The position numbers and the translations under genes are program-made. A stretch of DNA of 64,000 bases from an uncultured Pseudomonadales bacterium (GTDB lineage: Bacteria > Pseudomonadota > Gammaproteobacteria > Pseudomonadales > Azotimanducaceae), in assembly GCA_951813295.1 (NCBI GenBank), contig CATOTI010000002.1, forward strand, positions 3,916,522-3,980,521, read 5' to 3'. Shown here piece by piece: positions 1 to 9,201 of this stretch. The notes under the pieces are model-generated. The model was not told the DNA's origin. It ran no database searches and saw only the letters and a list, made by a program, of their open reading frames with translations. The first letter of the stretch is position 1, and the number at the start of each line of letters is the position of its first letter.

Positions 1-197
1 CACCTTCGCAGTCGCAGCGATCCGCGGATAGCGTCGCGGCCGGCGTAGCATCTCGAGCGCCCTTTCGCACCGCCGGACGATACGCTTAAGCCTACGGAGC
101 GGTTAAAGGCGCGGGAATCCGCTGCGGGTGATCGTCAGCTTGCGCCTACGACGCGAGAGAACTCAGGGAATGGTCCTCGGCCAGGTGTTTCACGCGT

Positions 198-2507
198 TCA
201 TTCGGGTAACGCGAACGCGACCACCCATCCGCCCTCAGCCTCGGCCGAACCACCACCACCACCCATCATCGTGCCGCCGCTGCCGGGAACAGTCGAGATG
301 ACGTATTGCCGTCCTGTGTTCGGGCTCACATAGGTCATTGGCGTGGCATCTGCGCTGCCCGGCAACGCGCCCTCCCAGATCACCTCCCCCGACAACGTGT
401 CGAACGCTCGCAGCGCGCCGTCCGCGCCGGCGTTGAAGATGAGTCCACCGGCTGTCGTGACCGATCCTGCGGCGGAAGGAAATCCGAACGCTGTGCTGCC
501 GACGGCGCGGCGCCAGACGAGCTGGCGTGTCTTGAGATCAATCGCGGCGATTTCCCCATAGGGTGGCTCGATACACGGGATTCCGATCGGCGAGGAGAAC
601 ATCTGCACCGAAGCAGCCCAGGGCGTACCGCGTTGAGGGCCACCGATCCCGTACTGCGGCTGAAATCCGTCACCGGTCGGCGGGTTCACGTTCTCGCGCG
701 GGATCATGCGGATCACGAATGGCATTTGCAGAACGTTGACGACGAGAAGCGCTCGCCCTTCGTCCACCGAGACGCTTCCCCAATTCATGCCGCCGCCCGG
801 TCCGGGGTAGAGCAGCGTCCCGTCGACCGCCGGTGGCGTCATCAAGCCTTCCCAGCGCAGGCCGCGAAATGCTCTCCGGCAGGTCATCTGGTCGAATGGC
901 GTGAGACCGAACAGGTCTTTTTCACCGAAGGCTGCGTTGGCGAAAGACGGCATGCCGGTCGAGAACGGCTGTGTTGCCGTCGTTCGCTCGTGGGCAAGAT
1001 CGGTTTGCGGTACGGGCAGCTCGGCCACGTCCGCGATCGGTTCGCCCGTGACGCGGTCGAGGAGGAAGAGTTCGCCGCGTTTGGTCGGCACGATCACCGT
1101 CTTTCGCATTGCGCCGTCTACCTCGAGGTCGACGAGGGTCGGTTGCGAGGGCACGTCGTAGTCCCAGATGTCGTGATGTGTGGTCTGGAAGTGCCAACGT
1201 GTCTCGCCGGTTCGTGCATCGATGGCGACCACCGAGCTCGCGAACTCGTCCATGATCTCGGTGCGGTGACCACCAAAGTAGTCGGGTGTCGCGTTGCCGG
1301 TCGGCACGTAGACGAGGCCGAGCTCGTCATCCGATGAGGTCAAGCTCCAGACGTTTGGGGTGCCCCGCGTGTACGTTTCGCCCTCGGCCGGCATCGCGGG
1401 CCCGCCTTGCCGGCCGATGTCCCACGCCCATAGAAGCGCACCCGTCGCTGCATCGTAGCCGCGCACGACGCCGGATGGCTCGTCGGTCTCCTGGTTATCG
1501 ATCACCAGGCCACCGACCACGAGCGCACCCCGCGCAATCGTCGGCGGGGAGGTCACGGCGTAGTAGAAAGGTTTGATCTCGCCCATGCCGGCAGCGAGTG
1601 AGATCTCCCCGCTTTCGCCGAACTCTTCGCAGCGCTCACCGCTCTTCATGTCCAGAGCGATCATCCGGGCGTCGGTCGTGGCGGTGTAGATCCGGTCCGT
1701 GCAGGCATCAGCCGCCGGGCGATCGGGGAGGCGATAGTGCGTTACGCCCCGGCAGTTGCCGAAGATGCCGAACGCTGGCGACTCGTTGCCCGGGTCGTGG
1801 CGCCAACGTTCCTCGCCGCTGTCCACGTCGAGGGCGATGACAACGTTCTGTGCCGTGCAGAGATACAGCCCGTCCTCGATCTGGATGGGCGTGCCGCTGA
1901 AGCGCCCGACTCGTTCCGTGTTCGTTCGCCAGGCTTCGGTCAAACGGCGGACGTTGTCGACGTCGATGACGTCATGGGGTGCATAGCGCGTGCCGGCGTT
2001 GTTCCCGCCGTACGCTGCCCAATCCGACGGATTGGTGCTCGCAACAATCGTTCGCGACGGCAACTCGGCCACGTCGCGACTTAGGACGTCCACCGTCATG
2101 CCGCCTAGAACGAGCACGCTTGCCGCGGCGCCCACCTGGGACGTTCGGAGGCGGAAGAATCCCGGATCGTCATCGGCTGCGGCCCACAGTTTCGGCCTGA
2201 CCCAGGGTGAGCTGATCCAGAGCATCAGGAGGCCGACCAGCCAGATCCGCGACCCGACATGCCAGAACGAGAATCCGCTTTCGTAGACGGCCCATGCGAG
2301 AGTCAGTAGCAAGGCCGCCGCGAAGAGGTAGAACGCGTTGCGCCGCGCGCGCCAGAACTCGACGGCTGACGCGGCCATCAAGAGACCCACGATGACGTAG
2401 TAGGGTGTGCCCCCGGCCAGGGCGAGCCCCGCTCCCTGCCAGATCATCGGGAGCGAGAGAAGCAGTACGACGATCGCGGTACCGCGCAGAACCCAATTGC
2501 CTTTCAT
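198..2507 (-). CDS. Membrane-bound PQQ-dependent dehydrogenase (glucose/quinate/shikimate family)
   Basis: A quinoprotein dehydrogenase of about 769 residues. Members oxidise sugars or cyclic polyols in the periplasm and pass electrons to ubiquinone. The first ~120 residues contain about five hydrophobic segments, the typical membrane anchor of glucose dehydrogenase. From about residue 160 follows the beta-propeller with repeated W-x-h-x-t blades (SDWAAYGGNNAGTRYAP, GEERWRHDPG, GETRWHFQTTHHDIWDYD, VPTKRGELFLLDR). The HHDIWDYD stretch is typical of the family. I chose the ATG at 2507, which encodes MKGNW and has a GGTGGGG-like ribosome site, over an upstream in-frame start that would add 16 arginine-rich residues. 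The substrate cannot be read from sequence; glucose, quinate and shikimate are all possible. It stands alone, and no PQQ synthesis gene is in the window. Confidence 0.9.
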   Translation of the reverse strand: MKGNWVLRGTAIVVLLLSLPMIWQGAGLALAGGTPYYVIVGLLMAASAVEFWRARRNAFYLFAAALLLTLAWAVYESGFSFWHVGSRIWLVGLLMLWISSPWVRPKLWAAADDDPGFFRLRTSQVGAAASVLVLGGMTVDVLSRDVAELPSRTIVASTNPSDWAAYGGNNAGTRYAPHDVIDVDNVRRLTEAWRTNTERVGRFSGTPIQIEDGLYLCTAQNVVIALDVDSGEERWRHDPGNESPAFGIFGNCRGVTHYRLPDRPAADACTDRIYTATTDARMIALDMKSGERCEEFGESGEISLAAGMGEIKPFYYAVTSPPTIARGALVVGGLVIDNQETDEPSGVVRGYDAATGALLWAWDIGRQGGPAMPAEGETYTRGTPNVWSLTSSDDELGLVYVPTGNATPDYFGGHRTEIMDEFASSVVAIDARTGETRWHFQTTHHDIWDYDVPSQPTLVDLEVDGAMRKTVIVPTKRGELFLLDRVTGEPIADVAELPVPQTDLAHERTTATQPFSTGMPSFANAAFGEKDLFGLTPFDQMTCRRAFRGLRWEGLMTPPAVDGTLLYPGPGGGMNWGSVSVDEGRALLVVNVLQMPFVIRMIPRENVNPPTGDGFQPQYGIGGPQRGTPWAASVQMFSSPIGIPCIEPPYGEIAAIDLKTRQLVWRRAVGSTAFGFPSAAGSVTTAGGLIFNAGADGALRAFDTLSGEVIWEGALPGSADATPMTYVSPNTGRQYVISTVPGSGGTMMGGGGGSAEAEGGWVVAFALPE

Positions 2508-2594
2508 TTCAACCCCACCAGCGCGTGCTCGAACCCTAGCAGGCCGCAGCAGCAACTTCTCTGCGTTAATGCGAGACCTGGCATCGGAAAAAAG

Positions 2595-4148
2595 TCAGCA
2601 GGTCGGCCAATAGCTGAGCGGCCGTTCTTCGGGCGGAGGAATGCGTCGACCGGCGAGTTTGCCCAAGTCCTCGGCGAGTACCAGGCGAGTCTCGGATGGG
2701 TCGATGACCTCGTCGATGCGCATGGTCCCGGCGGCTTCGTACGGCGAAGTCGCCTCGCCGACTTCGTCGATCAGCCGCTGACGTTCGGCTTCGCGCGCGT
2801 CACCCTCGAGTTCATCGAGACGGTTCGCGTAGGCCACGTTGACACCCACATCGGGGTCCATGAAGCCGATTTCCGCTCCAGGCCAGGAATAGAACCCGGT
2901 CGCACCCATTCCAGACGTATTCATCGCCTGGTAGGCGAGCCCGAATCCCTTTCGCAGGACGACCGACAGCGTCGGCGTCGAGAGATTGCAAAGTGCTTCC
3001 ACCATACGAATCGCCATGAATAGCATTCGATCGTGTTCGACGCGGCGACCGACCATGAACCCGGGCACGTCCATCAGCCAGATAATGGGTAGATTGAACG
3101 CATCACACAGGCACATGAGGCGTATCGCTTTGTCGCAAGCCTCGGGGTTCAGGACGCCGGCTTGGAACATCGGATTGCTCGCAATCACGCCGACGGGCCA
3201 GCCGTCGAGTCGACCGAGGGCGGTCACGAGGCTCTTGGCGTAGAGGGGTCGCAATTCGAAGAACGAATCGGGATCGAGCAATGCGGCACAGAATTTCCGC
3301 ATGTCGTAGCCGCGGGTGCGCTTGGTCGGAATCATCGCGGCCAGCGCCTCGTCTCGCTGCCAACGCGCGGGCGCCATCGGCTGTCCGCGCGGTGCCGCTT
3401 CACGAGCGTTCGACGGTAGATACGACAGCCACTGGCGAACGGCCGCGTACGACTCCTCATAGGTGTCGACGCCGAGATCGATCTGCCCGGTCGTCTTGGC
3501 GTGCACGTCCACGCCGCCGAGTTCTTCGAAACCGATCACCTCGCCGGTCGCGATCTCGAAAACGCGCGGCGACGTCACGGCCAACACGCTGCCGCGGACC
3601 TGTACGGTGAAGTCGGAGAATGCGGAATGGAACGACGAGCCCCCGAACGATTGGCCGACGATCACGCTCGCGAGTGGGATCGCGCGACGGCGCGTAGCGA
3701 TCTCGGGCGACGGCATCGCGTCCGAGATGCCCTCGGATCCGATCAGATCGGGTATCCGGCCGCCGCCGGTTTCGCCGAAGTAGAGGTACGGCATGCCCAT
3801 CGTCAAGGCGCGCTCGTAGAGCCGCGCGGTTTTCCGCGAGCCGACGACCGAACTGGAGCCACGCTTCACGGTGATGTCATCGCCGGCAACCGCGACCGGC
3901 CGGCCGTCGACCGTGCCTTCGCCGCCGATCTTGCCGTCGCCAGGTGTCGTGGCGCGGTCGTCAGGACGGAGGGATCGGCTGAACGTGCCGATTTCACGAA
4001 AACTCCCTTCATCGAGCATTGCGTCGATGTGATCACGGATGGTCGGCTTCCCTTCTTCGCGCATCCGTGAGACCCGGGGGGCACCACCCATCTCCTCCCG
4101 GATGATCCGCGAGCGTTCGTGTAGGTCTTGCGTGGCGTCGTCGGTCAT
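2595..4148 (-). CDS. Acyl-CoA carboxylase, carboxyltransferase (beta) subunit
   Basis: A 517-residue carboxyltransferase of the propionyl-/methylcrotonyl-CoA carboxylase beta type. It moves CO2 from carboxybiotin to an acyl-CoA. Both crotonase-like halves are present: the N-terminal half has GGEGTVDGRPVAVAGDD and FGETGGGRIPD, and the C-terminal half has PIIWLMDVPGFMVG and SGMGATGFYSWPGAEIGFM. The length is normal for the family. No biotin carboxylase or biotin carrier gene is adjacent, so its alpha subunit must be encoded elsewhere. The acyl specificity cannot be inferred. It lies 87 bp upstream of the PQQ dehydrogenase on the same strand. Confidence 0.9.
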   Translation of the reverse strand: MTDDATQDLHERSRIIREEMGGAPRVSRMREEGKPTIRDHIDAMLDEGSFREIGTFSRSLRPDDRATTPGDGKIGGEGTVDGRPVAVAGDDITVKRGSSSVVGSRKTARLYERALTMGMPYLYFGETGGGRIPDLIGSEGISDAMPSPEIATRRRAIPLASVIVGQSFGGSSFHSAFSDFTVQVRGSVLAVTSPRVFEIATGEVIGFEELGGVDVHAKTTGQIDLGVDTYEESYAAVRQWLSYLPSNAREAAPRGQPMAPARWQRDEALAAMIPTKRTRGYDMRKFCAALLDPDSFFELRPLYAKSLVTALGRLDGWPVGVIASNPMFQAGVLNPEACDKAIRLMCLCDAFNLPIIWLMDVPGFMVGRRVEHDRMLFMAIRMVEALCNLSTPTLSVVLRKGFGLAYQAMNTSGMGATGFYSWPGAEIGFMDPDVGVNVAYANRLDELEGDAREAERQRLIDEVGEATSPYEAAGTMRIDEVIDPSETRLVLAEDLGKLAGRRIPPPEERPLSYWPTC

Positions 4149-4551
4149 TTCGATCCTCTTGCTTCGAGCTTCCTGGCGCCTTCACTTTAGTGGTTATCGG
4201 TGGCTCGTGGCGGGAGGTTGTTTCTTCGTCACGGCAGGCGCAGGATCGGCCATGCGCGCAATCCTGCGCCCCATGGAGGCTCCTACCTTGGACTGGATCC
4301 TGATCCCGTAGTCGACGGTAAATCCCGTAGTCAACTAGAGAAGATCGGTAAGTCCGTCGTCCCCGAACTCGATGAATTCGGTGCGACGGTCGCAAGAAAT
4401 CCAGCGGTAGCTCACGCGTCCACGATTGCCGTGCACGTTTCGAAAGCTAATGTCGTCGCGCGACCCAGCTCGTGCGCGCGTGTCCTTCCGCTCGAGACAG
4501 ACCCGGCGCCGGTTCTGTTGAACTCGGCGCACGAGACGCGAGGTGCAACAC
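4149..4551. other. Intergenic region with inverted and direct repeats
   Basis: About 400 bases with no convincing gene. It holds a perfect 10-bp inverted repeat (GGCGCAGGAT at 4237-4246 and ATCCTGCGCC at 4261-4270, 14-nt loop). It also holds two copies of ATCCCGTAGTC at 4303-4313 and 4322-4332, starting 19 bases apart. The region separates the minus-strand carboxyltransferase from the plus-strand small gene, so it should contain both promoters. The open frames across it have shadow-like composition. Confidence 0.6.
4426..4453 (+). promoter_or_regulatory. Candidate sigma-70 promoter of the small basic protein gene
   Basis: TTGCCG at 4426-4431 and TAATGT at 4448-4453, separated by 16 bases, about 100 bases before the start of the small gene. 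This is a pattern match only. Confidence 0.3.
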
Positions 4552-4725
4552 ATGAAAGCGAAACGACGCTCCAAGAAAACGAAGACTCAACGAGTCGAAA
4601 ATCAGGACGCCGGGCAGCAACCTGCCTGGCAGCAAATCAACCAAGCGAAGGGCAAGGGAAAGAAGTCCCGTAACTCTTACAACGCGTTGCCGAATCAGGT
4701 CGGAAAGCGTTATTGGCGTATGTAA
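4552..4725 (+). CDS. Small lysine-rich protein of unknown function (57 aa)
   Basis: I do not recognise this protein. It has 57 residues and is very rich in Lys, Arg, Gln and Asn. It starts MKAKRRSKKTKTQR and ends NQVGKRYWRM. It has no hydrophobic segment and is likely disordered and able to bind nucleic acid, which is inference from composition only. Support for a real gene: an ATG preceded at 8 bases by GAGG (4540-4543), a frame whose composition differs from the usual shadow frames, and a strong hairpin straight after the stop. An in-frame GTG three codons upstream is possible but lies on the ribosome site. It is monocistronic and faces the alcohol dehydrogenase gene tail to tail. Confidence 0.6.
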   Translation: MKAKRRSKKTKTQRVENQDAGQQPAWQQINQAKGKGKKSRNSYNALPNQVGKRYWRM

Positions 4726-4734
4726 TCGCCGTCG

Positions 4735-4761
4735 GGCGGGGCACCTCGTCGGTGTCCCGCC
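4735..4761. terminator. Hairpin terminator between convergent genes
   Basis: GGCGGGGCACC, loop TCGTC, GGTGTCCCGCC. This is an 11-bp stem with one G-T pair, and no T run follows. It sits 9 bases after the small gene's stop and 21 bases beyond the stop of the convergent alcohol dehydrogenase, so it may serve both. Confidence 0.55.
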
Positions 4762-4782
4762 TTCGGACCGCCAAGCGAACGG

Positions 4783-5814
4783 TTAGACGTTTGTCGGGTC
4801 GATCAGGATCTTGATGTCGCCCACCGGATTTATGAGCTGTTCGAACGCCCCTTCGATATCGGCAAGCTCGAACGTGGCGGTGTGCAGTGGCGCCACGCGA
4901 ACGCGTTGGTCGATCACGAGTTGTTGGGCGATCGTGAACTCCTCGCGTAGATAACCGATCGACGCGGTCAGTTCGATTTCCCGGACCAGCCAGTCGGCAC
5001 CTCGAATCACGGATGAATCCGGCGGCACGCCGACCAGGGAGACTTTACCGCCGCGGCGGGCCAGGGAGGCGGCGAGATCGATCGTCTCGTCTCGGCCAGC
5101 GCATTCGAAAACGACATCGACACCCTGGGGTCGGATTTCCCGACCAATTACTTCGGCCACGTCTTCACCTGGTTCGAGCGCGACATCGACGCCTAGTTCT
5201 TTCGCGTTTTGTCGCCGCGCGCTCGATGGCTCGATGACGGCGACGCGGCTCGCGCCGGCGGCGCGCGCACATTGCGCTACGAGCAACCCGATCGGACCGG
5301 CGCCGATCACCACCGCGGTGTCGCCAAGACGAATCGCGGTACGCCGGACCGCGTGGACGGCGACGGTCAGTGGCTCGAGTACGGCTGCATCGGTCGCGCT
5401 GATTCGGTCGTCGACCTGGTAGAGGCGCGCAGCTTCGATGGCGATGGACGGCGCGAATCCGCCGTGTCGTGCCGCGTTCGGCCCGACGCCGACCATACCC
5501 GCGAATACGGTTTCACAGTGGGCCGGGTCGCCCCGGCGACAGGTCTCGCAGTGCCCACAAGCCGAACCCACACCGAGAGCGACGCGATCGCCTTCCCTGA
5601 ATCCACTACCGGGATGTGCGCGGCTGATGTGCCCGAACCATTCGTGCCCGCAGATGGCGGGGTTGTACGGACCACCAGCGACGTATGCATGCAGATCGGT
5701 GCCGCAGATCCCGCAGTATTGAATCTCGACGACCGCGCGGACGTCGTCGGGTTCAGGGGGCGGAAACTCGAGAAATTCGATCTGGTGCTTGCCGGTGACG
5801 AGTGCGGCGTGCAT
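4783..5814 (-). CDS. Zinc-dependent medium-chain alcohol/polyol dehydrogenase
   Basis: A 343-residue NAD(P)-dependent dehydrogenase of the medium-chain superfamily, sorbitol/threonine/butanediol dehydrogenase branch. Catalytic zinc ligands are seen in YCGICGTDLHAY and CGHEWFG. The structural zinc loop is CGHCETCRRGDPAHC. The Rossmann motif is VVIGAGPIGLLVAQ, with VIEPS following its second strand. The substrate is unknown, probably a secondary alcohol or polyol. It is the last gene of a minus-strand unit behind the frameshifted phosphotransferase (20-bp gap) and the HAD hydrolase. Confidence 0.9.
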   Translation of the reverse strand: MHAALVTGKHQIEFLEFPPPEPDDVRAVVEIQYCGICGTDLHAYVAGGPYNPAICGHEWFGHISRAHPGSGFREGDRVALGVGSACGHCETCRRGDPAHCETVFAGMVGVGPNAARHGGFAPSIAIEAARLYQVDDRISATDAAVLEPLTVAVHAVRRTAIRLGDTAVVIGAGPIGLLVAQCARAAGASRVAVIEPSSARRQNAKELGVDVALEPGEDVAEVIGREIRPQGVDVVFECAGRDETIDLAASLARRGGKVSLVGVPPDSSVIRGADWLVREIELTASIGYLREEFTIAQQLVIDQRVRVAPLHTATFELADIEGAFEQLINPVGDIKILIDPTNV

Positions 5815-5834
5815 GTACTTCCTTGATTGTCGAT

Positions 5835-6975
5835 CTACAGCAGCGTAGCGGGGTCGACGCCGTCGAGGCGCTTGATCAACCGAGCGATCCAGCGATCCAT
5901 GAGATCGGCGCCTCGGTCCGCGCCGACATCAACCTGATCGATGGTCGTTAGCGTGGCCAAGTTCAGAAAGAGGGCACGGCGGTAGTCGCGCTGAAGTTGC
6001 TCGAACGTGTAATCGGATCGCTCGAGCGCGCGATGGTAGGCATGCAGGAGATCGTCGACGTCGGCTGCCGGGGTGTCCTCGACCAGGGCACCGCCCAGGA
6101 AATAGGCGACGTCGGAAACGGCCGGTCCGCTGCGCACGAGCTGCCAATCGATGAAAACGCAATGCGTTTCGCCGTCGCTCGCGTCGAAGCAGATGTTGTC
6201 GAGGCGGAGATCGTTGTGCAGCAACGTGGCTGGGGCGTCCGCGGCAAACCTGCGTGCGAGTTCTGTGCCGTGCCGGTTGAGCCATGCGAGTTCGCGGTCG
6301 AGTTGATCACCTACCCGGTTTTTGAAAATGGGCAACGATTTTCTGAACAAGCCGTGGCGGAGCTTGGCGTCGATGTCGAACGGCATGAGCCAGAAGTAAT
6401 CGTCGAGGTTCGCGTCCCAGAGCGAGCGATGCGTCGCCGCGATCTCTTCGAGCACGAGTTGACAGCGTTCCTGGGTCGTACACGGCCAATTGGTCGCCGA
6501 TCTCGAGGTGACCGAGGTCTTCCATGAGCACGAGATACCGACGGTTCCGCCGGCCGGCCTGCCACTTGCCGACCGATGTGAGCGCGCCTGCCAAAAAGCG
6601 GGGTAGGCGCTCGAGCACCGCCATGACTTGCTTCTGCTTCTCCGATGCGGCATCCGGGTCGAAGAAGCTGTAGATGATCCCGGGCGTCCGTGCCGGAATG
6701 GCGTCGGCGAGGTCGCGATAGAAGAGGATCTCCCGTTCGTAGATGCCGATCATCTCGCCGAACGGCCGGTTGGCCTTCTTAGGTAGTTTGGCAACGATCG
6801 ACGTTGGCGCGTTCGGCGCGGACGACGACAGTTCCAGGCGAAGGATATCGCCCATGAACCCTTTGCCGTCGCCGAGTTCGGTCTGTGCCACCGCTTCGAT
6901 CGTCGTACCGAGCACCTCGCTCAAGTACTCGGCGGTCAGCTCCTCCGGGGATTCCGGGACGACCGTCGTGGTCAT
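5835..6975 (-). pseudogene. Phosphotransferase (aminoglycoside/choline/ecdysteroid kinase-like), frameshifted
   Basis: This reads as one ~380-residue kinase-fold phosphotransferase split over two frames. Frame one runs from the ATG at 6975 (MTTTVVPESPEELT) through IVAKLPKK and YLVLMEDLGHLEIGDQLAV. Frame two continues TTQERCQLVLEEIAATH through the catalytic loop LLHNDLRLDN and the metal-binding FIDWQLVRSGP to the stop at 5835. The switch lies between about 6465 and 6490 and needs one base removed (1141 nt = 380 codons + 1). It is either a recent inactivation or a sequence error, because both halves otherwise keep every motif. The start overlaps the stop of the HAD gene (ATGA). The substrate is unknown. 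Confidence 0.8.
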
Positions 6976-7700
6976 TGTGTGACACCGACGATGTTGACGA
7001 GCTCCGTCAGTTCGCTGATTCGATGGTCGGGTTCCGCCGTCGCAGTGAGGCCCGCCGTCAAAGGCGTCACGGTGCCTTCTTCGACGATCTGCACCGTCTG
7101 CATTCCGACCTCGTTCGCGCCGACGATGTCGTGGTGGAGCGAATCACCGACGAACAGGACCTCATCGGCGGCGAGTCCCGACCGCTGGAGCACATAGCGG
7201 AAGAAGTCGGGATTGGGTTTACAAGCACGGGCCGCTTCCGAACTGGTCCAGTGATCGAGCACGCTGTCCAACTGATGTCGCTCGACGAGTGGATCGAGGA
7301 AGTCGTCATCGATGTTGGAAGCGATCGAGAGGTATAAACCGTGGCCTTTGAGGGTGCGCAGAGTCGGCAAGCAGTCGTCGCGAATCGGCAGGTTCTCAAC
7401 GGTGGCGTTGCGTTGGGTGGTCTCGAACCACGAAATCAGATCTTCGGATGGTTGCGCCCCCATCGATTCGGCGAACCCTCTCAGCCCGTCAATGAAGAGG
7501 TCGCGATGAAGGAAGTAGGGCCGTTGCGCGTACTCTCGCGCGACGCTTTCTTGGGCCGTACGCCACGCGTTTCGCACCTCGTCGCGATCGCGTTCGATGC
7601 CGAGTCGACGTGTGACTTCGTCGACCATACGGCCGCCGCCGCGTGATCCTCGGTAGCTGAAAAGCGTACCGCCGAGATCGAAGAAAACGCCTCGCACCAT
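6972..7700 (-). CDS. HAD-superfamily hydrolase (subfamily IA)
   Basis: A 242-residue haloacid-dehalogenase-like hydrolase. Motif I is FFDLGGTL, in which the usual second Asp of DxD is Gly, as in several subfamily IA members. Motif II is LSIASN, the motif III lysine is in ARACKPNPDFF, and motif IV is LFVGDSLHHDI. The alpha-helical cap lies between motifs I and II. The start at 7700 (MVRGVFFD) has GGGAGG seven bases upstream, which is better than the longer in-frame alternative. It is first in a unit with the frameshifted phosphotransferase and the zinc dehydrogenase, which suggests small-molecule phosphate or alcohol metabolism (inference). Confidence 0.85.
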   Translation of the reverse strand: MVRGVFFDLGGTLFSYRGSRGGGRMVDEVTRRLGIERDRDEVRNAWRTAQESVAREYAQRPYFLHRDLFIDGLRGFAESMGAQPSEDLISWFETTQRNATVENLPIRDDCLPTLRTLKGHGLYLSIASNIDDDFLDPLVERHQLDSVLDHWTSSEAARACKPNPDFFRYVLQRSGLAADEVLFVGDSLHHDIVGANEVGMQTVQIVEEGTVTPLTAGLTATAEPDHRISELTELVNIVGVTQ

Positions 7701-7849
7701 GTTGTGCGCCTCCCGATGTGTGCCGGCCAAGTAAAGCAGCTTCGCCGTTCGGTATGAACTGATGCTCGGATGCGCCGAACGGGTGACAATCGACGCGGAC
7801 GGTCGCGCGATGATCCGCGTCGCCGCACTACAGTCCATGAGGAAACCTG

Positions 7850-9193
7850 ATGGTGGGGCGTGCCCTGAATCCGGACGAACGGAGCAAGATAGAAGCCGGC
7901 CTTGTCGACCTGGTGGCGCAGACGCTCGAGACGGCCAAACGCCTGGGTGCGACCGCGGCCGAGGTGTCCGGTGGCGACGACGTCGGATATTCGGTCGACG
8001 TGCGCGAACGGCGAACGGAGTCGGTCGAGTTTCACCACGACAAGGGAATCGGGATCACGGTCTACCGTGGCGAACGCCGCGGATCGGCGTCGACCTCGGA
8101 TACATCGATCGAGGCGATCGAGACGGCCGTCGCGCGTGCGCTGAATATCGCGAAGCACACGGCGCCGGATGAGTTTGGCGGCCTTCCCGAGGCCGAGCTG
8201 CTCGCGGCTTCTCCGCCGGATCTCGACCTTGTGCACCCATGGGCTATCGACGTCGATCAGGCCGTTGCTCGCGCCATACGCGCGGAAGGAGCACTCCTCG
8301 AACACGATGTCAGAACCGATGGCGCCAGCTTGTCGACACATACGTTTCTGCGCGTATTCGGTAATTCGCTCGGGTTTTTGGAGCCGCTGTGGAGTTCGCG
8401 ACATTCGATGAGTGCCGCGGCGATTGCCGAAGACCGAGACGGTATGCACCGCGAGGGCGAATACACGACGGCCCGATGTCCTTCGGACATGGAAGACGAA
8501 GCCTGGGTCGGCAATGAAGCGGCGGCGCGAGCGAAGGCTCGGTTGGGGCGGCGCACGATAGCGCTTGGCCGGTATCCCGTGGTGTTTGCGCCGAACGCGG
8601 CTGGCGGTCTGGTCGGCCATGTCCTCGGCGCGCTTTCTGGCGGTGCGCAGTATCGAAAGGCGTCTTTTCTTCTGGACGCAGTCGGTGAGCGCCTCGCGCC
8701 GCCGGGGATCGCGATCCGAGAAAACCCACACCTTGCGCGTGGTGCAGGGAGCACACCCTTCGACGGCGACGGGGTCGCAACGTCCGAGAAGGCGTTCGTC
8801 GCCGACGGCGTCGTCGAGTCCTACATTCTGGGGACGTACTCGGCGCGCCGTCTCGGGCTCGCATCGACCGGCAACGCGGGCGGCGTCTTTAACGCCGAGA
8901 TCACCGGTCGGCGAGTGCCGCTCGCCAATCTCCTCGCGCTCGTGCCGCGCGGTCTACTCGTCGAGTCAGCTATGGGACAGGGAGTGAATCTCGTGACCGG
9001 GGATTACTCACGCGGCGTGAAAGGTTTCTGGTTCGAGGACGGCGAGATCCAGTTTCCCGTCGACGAGGTCACGATCGCGGGCAAGCTCGAAGAGATGTGG
9101 GCAAACGTCGTCGCACTCGGCGATGACGTCGATCGGCGTGGAAACATCACCAGCGGTTCGATCCTGGTCGACGAGATGATGGTGGGCGCGTGA
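7850..9193 (+). CDS. pmbA: Metalloprotease-related protein PmbA/TldE
   Basis: A 447-residue TldD/PmbA family member. In E. coli the TldD-TldE pair processes peptides such as microcin B17 and helps degrade CcdA. TldE/PmbA lacks the catalytic HExxxH of TldD, and I see none here. Family features are EVSGGDDVGYSVDVRERR, VEFHHDKGIGITVYRGERRGSAST and the C-terminal GFWFEDGEIQFPVDEVTIAG with GNITSGSILVDEMMV. The ATG at 7850 follows GAGGAAACCTG. No tldD partner lies in this window. It faces ptsN tail to tail, eight bases apart. Confidence 0.93.
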   Translation: MVGRALNPDERSKIEAGLVDLVAQTLETAKRLGATAAEVSGGDDVGYSVDVRERRTESVEFHHDKGIGITVYRGERRGSASTSDTSIEAIETAVARALNIAKHTAPDEFGGLPEAELLAASPPDLDLVHPWAIDVDQAVARAIRAEGALLEHDVRTDGASLSTHTFLRVFGNSLGFLEPLWSSRHSMSAAAIAEDRDGMHREGEYTTARCPSDMEDEAWVGNEAAARAKARLGRRTIALGRYPVVFAPNAAGGLVGHVLGALSGGAQYRKASFLLDAVGERLAPPGIAIRENPHLARGAGSTPFDGDGVATSEKAFVADGVVESYILGTYSARRLGLASTGNAGGVFNAEITGRRVPLANLLALVPRGLLVESAMGQGVNLVTGDYSRGVKGFWFEDGEIQFPVDEVTIAGKLEEMWANVVALGDDVDRRGNITSGSILVDEMMVGA

Positions 9194-9201
9194 GCGCGCC
9201 C

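Noticed and set aside
4200-4673. A 157-codon plus-strand frame overlapping the small basic gene
   Set aside because: Shadow-like composition, no ribosome site, and it overlaps the better-supported small gene in another frame.
7741-7790. CGTTCGG ... CCGAACG dyad upstream of the HAD gene
   Set aside because: Seven-base arms separated by 22 bases are expected by chance in DNA this rich in CG.
7481-8731. A 416-codon open frame on the minus strand opposite pmbA
   Set aside because: Antisense shadow of pmbA and the HAD gene; arginine/serine-rich composition without domain pattern, as is common in high-GC DNA.
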